Shown piece after piece: positions 1 to 6,434 of a DNA stretch of 13,946 bases. The DNA comes from Muribaculaceae bacterium (GTDB taxonomy: Bacteria; Bacteroidota; Bacteroidia; Bacteroidales; Muribaculaceae): contig CADFRV010000035.1 of the NCBI GenBank assembly GCA_902836725.1, positions 1 through 13,946 of the forward strand, given 5' to 3'. The notes below the pieces were generated by a model. It searched no databases, had not been told where the DNA came from, and worked only from the letters and a program-made list of their open reading frames with translations. The position numbers and the translations under genes were made by a program. Position 1 is the stretch's first letter. The number at the start of each line of letters is the position of its first letter.

Positions 1-39
1 TCGCCATACTTCGGAATGGAACTCAATTTGAGAATCTGA
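1..39 (+). CDS. C-terminal tail of a probable TonB-dependent outer-membrane receptor (partial)
   Basis: Frame 1 reads SPYFGMELNLRI and then TGA at 37-39. An aromatic-containing final beta-strand ending in 'YFG.ELNLRI' is typical of the last strand of Bacteroidota TonB-dependent receptors, whose C-terminus is recognised by the BAM machinery. Only 12 codons are visible, so the identity rests on this short match plus context: DUF4876 lipoprotein genes are commonly found just downstream of such receptors. The next start codon is 35 nt downstream with no terminator between, so it is probably the upstream member of the same operon. It could be another type of outer-membrane beta-barrel. The 5' part lies outside the window. 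Confidence 0.55.
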   Translation, partial: SPYFGMELNLRI

Positions 40-74
40 CCACCCTACGAATATCACCATAAAACTATACAATC

Positions 75-1283
75 ATGTATCTTAACAAAGTATTTTTCAG
101 AAATCTGTTAGTATGCTCGGTGCTTGCCGCCGGATTTTCCGCATGCTCGGAAGAAGACGACGTGACACCGGTCTATTCAGTGACATTCACCGATAAAGTA
201 CCCGACGGCTGCACAATAGAGTCGCATACAATCAATTTCACAGAGATCAACACCGGCGCGGTAACTACAGTCACAAGCACAGACAACCTGCAGCTGACAG
301 CCGGAACATATAACGTGGACGCCACAGCCAAAGCCAGCTATACCGACAACGGCACCTTGACAGAAAAATCACTGAGAGCGGTGGCACAGAATGTGGTAAT
401 AAACGAGAACACCCGCTCCATAGCCCTCGACTGGTATTTCTTCAATCCTGACAACTCACTCGTGTTCAGCGAAATCTACGTTTCAGGATCACTCAATGCC
501 ACCGGCAAAGGCGCCCTGTACGACTCCTTCTTCCGTATCTACAACAATACCGACGAAGTGATCTATGCCGACGGTCTGGCACTCTGTGAAAGCAAATTCA
601 CCAATGCTACATCCATAACAGTGCTGACAGAGGCAAACAAGCCAGAGAACAACTTCACCGCCCAGACCATCTATGTGATCCCCGGCAACGGCACGGATGT
701 TCCCATCCAGCCCGGACAGTCCATCAAAATCGTTGACCAGGCAATCGACTGGACCGAGCAGGTAAGCAATGCCCTTGACCACCGCGACGCCGACTTCGAA
801 TGGTATGACGAAGTGACCACCGGCAGCGTGCGCGACACCGACAATCCCGATGTGCCCAACCTCGACAAGTGGTTCAGCTACTCTGCCACCATCTGGCTTC
901 CCAACCAACAGTGCAACAAATCTTACGCCCTGGTGCGCATGCCCGAAGGGATGACAGCTGAGAAATTCCTCGCCGAATATAACGGAGACTACACCTATCT
1001 GTCAAGCACCGGCAAGGAGATGAACGGCAACAAAGCGTATATCATCCCCAATTCATGGGTCCTCGACGGCGTGAACCTCTGCGTAGCACAGGATTTCAAA
1101 ATGGCATCCCTCGCACCCTCAATCGACAAGAGCTATGCCTCTATCGCCGTAGAAAATACGGTTGCAAACCGCACGGGCAAGAAATTCCGTCGCCGCCAGG
1201 CCGGAAACTCCCCCGCAGGAAATGTGATCCTGATGGATACCGACGATTCAGCCAACGACTTTGAAGTTGTCAGCGCCAAATAA
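75..1283 (+). CDS. DUF4876 family lipoprotein, probably surface-exposed
   Basis: A 402-residue predicted lipoprotein. Residues 1-23 form a signal peptide, and the lipobox FSAC puts the lipidated cysteine at residue 24. The residues just after it, S-E-E-D-D, resemble the acidic lipoprotein export signal that sends Bacteroidota lipoproteins to the cell surface. Residues ~30-120 look like a small beta-sandwich (Thr/Val-rich, ending in an 'L.AGTYNV' turn). From ~125 onward is the DUF4876 part, with 'FSEIYVSGSLNATGKG', 'FRIYNNTDEVIYADGLAL' and a C-terminal 'DTDDSANDFEV' segment. The length fits the ~400 residues I recall for the family. No biochemical function is established to my knowledge. It sits between a probable TonB receptor tail and an outer-membrane barrel (3 nt downstream), so it may be an accessory surface lipoprotein of that transport locus; that role is inference. 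Confidence 0.8.
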   Translation: MYLNKVFFRNLLVCSVLAAGFSACSEEDDVTPVYSVTFTDKVPDGCTIESHTINFTEINTGAVTTVTSTDNLQLTAGTYNVDATAKASYTDNGTLTEKSLRAVAQNVVINENTRSIALDWYFFNPDNSLVFSEIYVSGSLNATGKGALYDSFFRIYNNTDEVIYADGLALCESKFTNATSITVLTEANKPENNFTAQTIYVIPGNGTDVPIQPGQSIKIVDQAIDWTEQVSNALDHRDADFEWYDEVTTGSVRDTDNPDVPNLDKWFSYSATIWLPNQQCNKSYALVRMPEGMTAEKFLAEYNGDYTYLSSTGKEMNGNKAYIIPNSWVLDGVNLCVAQDFKMASLAPSIDKSYASIAVENTVANRTGKKFRRRQAGNSPAGNVILMDTDDSANDFEVVSAK

Positions 1284-1286
1284 AAC

Positions 1287-2849
1287 ATGCATCTGACGAA
1301 AGTTGTAATCAGCATACTGCTTGTACCAGCCTTGGCGGCTGTATCCAATACTGCCGCCAAGGCTTCTGATACTGAGCCAGACAATACGTTACTGCAAACA
1401 TTTGCCGACATGCATTCGCCTGCCGGTTCATTACAGCGACAGTATTACACAGCCGGCCCGGCCACAATGTCATGGCTCGACACGATCGCAGTGTCGCAGG
1501 TGAGGGCTACGTTCGATTACTCCGGACAGTCCACCCCATTTATGGTACAGGAGGGGAAAGGACACAATCTCTACCGTCTCGAAGCGGAATCCTATTATCC
1601 GCTATCCTCCAGATCCACCGTGTGGGGAAACGCATCGTTCACATCGGGTGTGAGCAAGGATATCAGATATGCAGACTGTATAGACTACCGGCTTCTCGCT
1701 CCTTTCATGCTCGGCGATGCGAAGGGGGGAGATGTCACGCGGCAACGTTACACTTTCGGAGGAGGCTGGACACACCGTTACGGCCCCTGGGCCGCGGGAA
1801 TTTCGGCCGGATATCGCGCGGAAACCGCCCATCGCTCACATGACCCGCGTGTGCGCGACATTGTATCGGATCTTACCATCTCGGCAGGAGGGGCATACAG
1901 CATGTCTGCAAAATATCTGCTTGCGCTTGATGCTTCGATACGCATATATCACCAGAATTGCGATGTAGATTACTATAACCCGGCCAATACGATCATGACA
2001 CGACTGCTGGCCGGCTTGGGAAATGTCTACAACCGCTTCGACAACAACCTGTGCAACAGCAGCGGCCACAATCTGCTGGCATACTCGGGAGCGATAACAC
2101 TGCTCCCCTCCTCGCATGGCGACGGCCTCTCGGCCCGCATAAGTTATACCCGCAACAATGTGTCGATGATCCTGCGTGATATAAACGACATAACACTCGG
2201 CACCACAGCGACTCAGATCTATCAGGCATCGGTGTCATGGCACATAGGCTGCAACCGGGCGATAAGCTTTCTCCCCACACTGAAAGCCGACGCAAGCACA
2301 CGCGGCAGCAAGGAAAACCTGTTCGGCGCCTCATTGGGAAACTCATATGAGAAAATCGGTTCCCGAAACAACTACAGCCACGACATGTTTTCAGCCACCG
2401 TGTGTGTGCCGGTGGAATGGCAGCGTGCCGACGGAAACCTGTCAATCACTGTCACACCGACAGGAATGTTCCACAACGACAAGGAGAGCCTCACAGATCC
2501 GGCGCGGAAACTACAGGTAAGACGTTTCACCGCATCGCTTGACATCGCAGCCGCCATACGCCCCAACGCAAACACACTGTTAACCACCGGTGTGAACGGA
2601 GCGTTCTCCCCCGCCACCGCCCGCACACCCGTGTGGGGCAACCTCAATACCGGGGAAGGGATAGGACAGGCTGTGAAATCAAACTTCGATATGCTCAGCT
2701 CCGACATAAGCAATATAAGCGCCCGTGCAGGCATATCAAGAAACATCGCAGGGAAGATCCTGAACCTCGAAGCCTCCTACAGTTATACGGATTTCCGCAG
2801 ACTGGCACAGGGCCAGAAAGCAGCGGTGACAGCATCGCTTATATTCTAA
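1287..2849 (+). CDS. Outer-membrane beta-barrel protein, DUF6850-like
   Basis: A 520-residue exported protein. Residues 1 to ~26 are a Sec signal peptide (hydrophobic ISILLVPALAAV core, then A-rich cleavage region) with no lipobox cysteine. The mature chain is rich in alternating polar/aromatic strands, such as 'LYRLEAESYYPLSS', 'RYTFGGGWTHRYG' and 'LNLEASYSYTDFRR', separated by Gly/Asn/Asp turns. It ends in Phe (AAVTASLIF), the classic terminal-strand signal for outer-membrane insertion. Together these indicate an integral outer-membrane barrel. I associate this size and the position after DUF4876 with the family named DUF6850; that label is less certain than the barrel call. The start lies 3 nt after the DUF4876 stop, so the two genes are very probably co-transcribed. 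Substrate unknown. Confidence 0.68.
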   Translation: MHLTKVVISILLVPALAAVSNTAAKASDTEPDNTLLQTFADMHSPAGSLQRQYYTAGPATMSWLDTIAVSQVRATFDYSGQSTPFMVQEGKGHNLYRLEAESYYPLSSRSTVWGNASFTSGVSKDIRYADCIDYRLLAPFMLGDAKGGDVTRQRYTFGGGWTHRYGPWAAGISAGYRAETAHRSHDPRVRDIVSDLTISAGGAYSMSAKYLLALDASIRIYHQNCDVDYYNPANTIMTRLLAGLGNVYNRFDNNLCNSSGHNLLAYSGAITLLPSSHGDGLSARISYTRNNVSMILRDINDITLGTTATQIYQASVSWHIGCNRAISFLPTLKADASTRGSKENLFGASLGNSYEKIGSRNNYSHDMFSATVCVPVEWQRADGNLSITVTPTGMFHNDKESLTDPARKLQVRRFTASLDIAAAIRPNANTLLTTGVNGAFSPATARTPVWGNLNTGEGIGQAVKSNFDMLSSDISNISARAGISRNIAGKILNLEASYSYTDFRRLAQGQKAAVTASLIF

Positions 2850-2881
2850 CTATCACAATATCGAGATATACAAACACTAAA

Positions 2882-3784
2882 ATGACTGACAACCAAACGG
2901 TAATATCGGTTAAAAATCTAACCCAGCGCTACGGGAAAGGGCGACTGATCTACAGCGACCTGAATTTCGATGTACCCAAAGGACGCATACTCGGACTACT
3001 GGGAAAGAACGGAACCGGCAAAACCACCACAATCAACATTCTGATGGGTTACCTTCGTCCGCAGTCGGGCGAATGCCGCATATTCGGCGAACCGATCACG
3101 GAAATGCGTCCGGAGACACGTGCGCGCATAGCACTGCTCATCGAAGGACATATCCAGTATTCGTTCATGACCATCGAGCAGATCGAGCGCTTCTATTCCC
3201 GTTTCTATCCGAAATGGAACAAGGACGCATATTATGAACTCATGAACAAACTCCATGTATCTCCCAACCAGCGTATATCCACCATGTCGTGCGGACAGCG
3301 CTCGCAGGTAGCGCTCGGCCTTATCCTGGCCCAGAACGCAGACCTGCTCGTGCTCGATGACTTCTCCCTCGGACTTGACCCCGGGTACCGGCGCCTGTTC
3401 GTGGATTATCTGCATGAATTCGCAAAGGCGGAGGAGAAGACCGTGTTCATGACCTCACATATAATACAGGACCTGGAGCGCCTGATCGACGACTGTATCA
3501 TACTCGACTACGGAAAGATCCTTACCCAGACATCCGTGGCCGACCTGCTGCGCGATTTCACATGCTATACATTCACCTGCGACACCGATAAGTTGCCGGA
3601 GTTCGACGAAGCGAGCGGTATAGTCAACCCCTCGCTGATACGCAACGAAGTGGAGCTTTATACCTTCAAGCCCCGTGAACATGTGGCACAGGTGCTTGAA
3701 AGCCACGGCATCAGCCCGTCAAACATGAAGCGGCGCGAAATGTCGCTCGAAGATGCATTCATAGGTCTAACCGGTAAATATTAA
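2882..3784 (+). CDS. ABC transporter ATP-binding protein with atypical signature and Walker B
   Basis: A 300-residue cytoplasmic ATPase subunit that would drive the membrane protein encoded immediately downstream. Walker A is GKNGTGKTT (residues 41-49), the signature region is MSCGQRSQVAL (~135-144), Walker B plus D-loop is LLVLDDFSLGLDP (~155-167), and the switch histidine is in TSHIIQDL (H193). The ~90-residue tail after the nucleotide-binding domain is typical of ABC-2 exporters. Two positions are unusual: the signature has Cys where LSGGQ has its first Gly, and the catalytic glutamate after Walker B is Asp (D160). The frame is open back to 2633, but that stretch overlaps the barrel gene; ATG 2882 gives a normal ATPase N-terminus 32 nt after the barrel stop. 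The stop is immediately followed by the permease start. Confidence 0.9.
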   Translation: MTDNQTVISVKNLTQRYGKGRLIYSDLNFDVPKGRILGLLGKNGTGKTTTINILMGYLRPQSGECRIFGEPITEMRPETRARIALLIEGHIQYSFMTIEQIERFYSRFYPKWNKDAYYELMNKLHVSPNQRISTMSCGQRSQVALGLILAQNADLLVLDDFSLGLDPGYRRLFVDYLHEFAKAEEKTVFMTSHIIQDLERLIDDCIILDYGKILTQTSVADLLRDFTCYTFTCDTDKLPEFDEASGIVNPSLIRNEVELYTFKPREHVAQVLESHGISPSNMKRREMSLEDAFIGLTGKY

Positions 3785-4462
3785 ATGATGTACAGCGCAT
3801 TGTTATTCAAAGAATGGCTCAAGACACGACGTGTGTTTTTCGTAGCCCTAATCGTATCGCTGCTTGTAGCCGGCTATGTGATACTGACTATGAACTCCCA
3901 TATTTCGGCAAACGGCGTGAATATCCTCTGGCTTGGGATGATCCTCAAGGACAGTTCATTCGTGGATCCGGTAAAATATCTTCCGCTGATAATCGGAATG
4001 GCGCTCGGCATAGCGCAGATGGCACCTGAAATGTCGCACAAGCGCCTGAAACTGACCCTGCATCTGCCGTATCCTCATTCGCGCCTGGTATCGCTGATGC
4101 TTGCCACCGGCACCATACAGCTGCTTGTGATATTTGTTCTGCAGGCTATTGTGATAGCGGTTTACGACGCGACCATACTGCCCGGGGAGATGGTGTGGCG
4201 CGTGCTGCTGACTATGCTTCCGTGGTATCTCGCAGGGATCTGCGCATATCTGTGTGTGTCGGCAGTGTGTCTGGAGGGCACATGGTACACCCGCGTTATT
4301 CTGTCGCTTCTAGGTATCGCCCTTATAATGGTTATGTTCCTGCAGCCCGGGGTAATGGCTGCATACAACAGTATGATCATAGTGATAATAATTCTGATAC
4401 TGATACTGGCCGTACTGTCGTTCGGTTCCATAGCAAGGTTCAAGGAGGGCCTGCAAGACTGA
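3785..4462 (+). CDS. ABC-2-like transporter permease, six predicted membrane segments
   Basis: A 225-residue inner-membrane protein. Hydrophobic segments are visible at about residues 17-35, 62-79, 102-125, 139-160, 170-188 and 195-215. A short amphipathic N-terminus (LLFKEWLKTRR) precedes the first, as is usual in ABC-2-type permeases. The loop 'EMSHKRLKLTLHLPYPHSRL' (~82-101), between segments 2 and 3, resembles the cytosolic coupling region of such permeases. The start ATG directly abuts the ATPase stop (TAA-ATG, 0 nt), so the two are almost certainly translationally coupled partners; a second ATG at 3788 would change the product by only one residue. Transport direction and substrate cannot be read from sequence. 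A homodimer, or a complex with the next gene's product, is inference. Confidence 0.8.
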   Translation: MMYSALLFKEWLKTRRVFFVALIVSLLVAGYVILTMNSHISANGVNILWLGMILKDSSFVDPVKYLPLIIGMALGIAQMAPEMSHKRLKLTLHLPYPHSRLVSLMLATGTIQLLVIFVLQAIVIAVYDATILPGEMVWRVLLTMLPWYLAGICAYLCVSAVCLEGTWYTRVILSLLGIALIMVMFLQPGVMAAYNSMIIVIIILILILAVLSFGSIARFKEGLQD

Positions 4463-4464
4463 TT

Positions 4465-5709
4465 ATGAAACGTTTCTATTATATACTGGTAACCCTTCTG
4501 GCCACAGCTGTCCTCAGCTGGGTGCTTCCCTGGCTTCTCTCGCTGTGCTTTCCGCAGAATATCGCCGATCCGTTCGTGTCATGGTCTCCCATAAATGACA
4601 GGTTTATCGTGAGCATACCTTCCGAAAACGGACATGAGGATCCCGAGATCTTCGACTACGATCCGGCTACAGACACATCGTCGGGGCATTACACCCGCGA
4701 CCAGCGTGATTCGCTCCTTCCCGAAATGTATGTCAACCAACTGGCATCAAAGGGACTTATGCCCGATTCACTGAAAGGGATCGAGATGTCGATGCAGAAC
4801 ATACGCCGCAACCGGTGGGTGTTCGCTTCCTTCCCGCGCGACATAAACCGCTCGGTACCCACGATATACCCGCTGATGGAGTCCATGCCGGCACGTTTCG
4901 AACTTGAAGATCCCAAAGTGGCGCTCACAATGCACGACGGTGTGGAGATCATCGATATGGAGACCAACTCCACAGACGATGTAAAGACCCGCCGCTTCGC
5001 AAAGATGTTTGCCGAGAAGGGATTCAGCTTTCCTGCCAAAGAAGCGATGGCAAACATCACCACGCGCAAGGCATACGACAACGGCTATCTGATCATCGAT
5101 GCCGACAACAACCTGTATCATCTCAAGATGCAGGTAGGACGTCCGAGTATGGCACGCATAGAGCTTCCTGAGGGGGCAAAACCTGTGCATGTATTTGTGA
5201 CAGAAAACGCCGACCGCATGCTTTACGGTCTCGTATCATGCGAAGACGGATCGCTCTACGGGCTCGAACGCGACACATACCGGATGATAAAATTGCCCGG
5301 AGTGAATTTCGACCCGGAGCACCAGCGTCTCACCATAATCAAAAGTCTCTTCAGCTGCACTATCAAGAACTGCGGAGACAAAGAAATTGTGTGGACCGCG
5401 CTTGACGCCCAGAACGGCAACAAACTCCTGGGTGAATACCGCTACACATATCCTACCGGAGCACGCGATAAGATCGAAAAATGGATATTCCCGTTCACAA
5501 CGAGTTTTACAAGCGACACCGACCTGTATGTTTATCCCCGCGCAGGCAACTTCTCATGGCACGCCATCTTCCTCAACGCGCTGCTGGCTGCCATCGTAGC
5601 TTTCCGTCTGCGTAAACGGAAGACCGGATGCCTTGTGGCCAATGTGGTTCTCACGCTCCTCTTCGGCATCTTCATATTCGTGCCGATTCTTGTAATCAGA
5701 CATCAATAA
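4465..5709 (+). CDS. DUF4857-like membrane protein linked to the ABC transporter
   Basis: A 414-residue protein from ATG 4465, two nt after the permease stop. One N-terminal membrane segment (~residues 5-28, ending LLSLCFPQN) is followed by a large soluble, probably periplasmic region (~30-360) with repeated beta-like 'DGVEIIDMETN', 'YLIIDADNNLYHL' and 'DGSLYGLERDTY' units that suggest a propeller-like fold. Two hydrophobic segments (~361-378 and ~386-410), separated by a basic RLRKRKTG turn, close the protein. The architecture and position after an ABC pair match what I recall of DUF4857 in Bacteroides relatives; no function is established that I know of. The open frame reaches back to 4195 but overlaps the permease, so the later ATG is chosen. 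Its tight spacing suggests it is a structural or sensory partner of the transporter. Confidence 0.68.
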   Translation: MKRFYYILVTLLATAVLSWVLPWLLSLCFPQNIADPFVSWSPINDRFIVSIPSENGHEDPEIFDYDPATDTSSGHYTRDQRDSLLPEMYVNQLASKGLMPDSLKGIEMSMQNIRRNRWVFASFPRDINRSVPTIYPLMESMPARFELEDPKVALTMHDGVEIIDMETNSTDDVKTRRFAKMFAEKGFSFPAKEAMANITTRKAYDNGYLIIDADNNLYHLKMQVGRPSMARIELPEGAKPVHVFVTENADRMLYGLVSCEDGSLYGLERDTYRMIKLPGVNFDPEHQRLTIIKSLFSCTIKNCGDKEIVWTALDAQNGNKLLGEYRYTYPTGARDKIEKWIFPFTTSFTSDTDLYVYPRAGNFSWHAIFLNALLAAIVAFRLRKRKTGCLVANVVLTLLFGIFIFVPILVIRHQ

Positions 5710-5733
5710 CATCAAACTATAAAAAACAGAACA

Positions 5734-6342
5734 ATGAAAAAAACAATCTTTCTGCTGGCTACACTCGTACTTGCACTCGTAGCCACTTCATGCAATAGCT
5801 CAAACAAAAACCAGAACACAGGAAACGACGCCGAAGACACTGCGGCTATAACCGTCGACGAAGTACTGACCAACCCCGACAAATATGTGGATCAGACAGT
5901 CACTCTGGAGGGTATCTGCTCCCATCTGTGCAAACATGGTGGCCGCAAAGCTTTCGTACAGGGCAATGCCGACAACATGCTTCTTCGCTGCGAGGCTTTC
6001 CCCGGTATGGACGCACCGTTTTCAGGAGAGGCCATACACCACCCTATAAAAGTAACGGGAATATTCCATGAGGAGCGTATCGACGAGGCATATCTTCAAC
6101 AAATGGGACAGATGGGAGAGGAGATCGCCAATTCCGCAAACAACGGCGAGGGTGTAGCCGCACAGCCGGAAATAGGTTGCGAGACCGAGCGCGCCGCCCA
6201 CGGACAGCAGGATCTCGCCACCCTCAGCGAGCGTGTGGCCGACTACCGCGCGCGCATCGCCGAACGCGACTCTATCGAAGGCAAGCCCTATCTCTCTTTC
6301 TATTTCCTCGAGGCCACCGGCTACGAAATCCTGCCCGACTGA
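5734..6342 (+). CDS. Small lipoprotein with OB-fold-like domain and Cys/His cluster
   Basis: A 202-residue predicted lipoprotein. The signal peptide ends in lipobox ATSC with the lipidated Cys at residue 20. The following residues (NSSNKNQN) lack an acidic export signal, so a periplasm-facing location is likely. Residues ~40-112 ('VDEVLTNPDKYVDQTVTLEG', then 'KAFVQGN' and 'PIKVTGIF') have the strand pattern of small bacterial OB-fold domains in which a ligand-binding strand is flanked by 'V.G.V' elements. Within it, C62, H64, C66 and H68 lie together, with C86 and the H102-H103 pair further on, a plausible metal or redox site. Residues ~113-180 are predicted helical. Last gene of the operon, 24 nt after the DUF4857-like gene and just ahead of a terminator. 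The family is not recognised by name; metal or heme handling is inference. Confidence 0.72.
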   Translation: MKKTIFLLATLVLALVATSCNSSNKNQNTGNDAEDTAAITVDEVLTNPDKYVDQTVTLEGICSHLCKHGGRKAFVQGNADNMLLRCEAFPGMDAPFSGEAIHHPIKVTGIFHEERIDEAYLQQMGQMGEEIANSANNGEGVAAQPEIGCETERAAHGQQDLATLSERVADYRARIAERDSIEGKPYLSFYFLEATGYEILPD

Positions 6343-6373
6343 TACAACAGCAAGCCCTATAACACATTATAAC

Positions 6374-6415
6374 AAAACCGGTGACACTCGAAAATTCCGC
6401 GTGTCACCGGTTTTT
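6374..6415. terminator. Bidirectional intrinsic terminator between convergent genes
   Basis: A 14-bp perfect stem pairs 6374-6387 (AAAACCGGTGACAC) with 6401-6414, around a 13-nt loop, followed on the + strand by a T5 run (6411-6415). On the - strand the AAAA arm becomes a terminal T run, so the same hairpin can end both the + operon (stop at 6342) and the - strand U32 gene (stop at 6435). The two genes converge exactly on it. Confidence 0.9.
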
Positions 6416-6434
6416 AAATGCTATTATTTGTAAA

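Noticed and set aside
489..908. 139-codon minus-strand open frame inside the DUF4876 gene
   Set aside because: Gly/Val-rich translation with no domain; fully explained as the reverse frame of a well-supported coding region. The same applies to the minus-strand frames at 1993-2445, 2996-3415, 4768-5190 and 10295-10741.
2633..2881. N-terminal extension of the ABC ATPase (ATG 2633)
   Set aside because: The extension overlaps the beta-barrel gene by over 200 nt and reads as low-quality Arg/Gln-rich sequence; ATG 2882 gives a standard ATPase start.
4195..4464. 90-residue N-terminal extension of the DUF4857-like protein
   Set aside because: It overlaps the permease gene in another frame; ATG 4465 begins directly with a membrane anchor.
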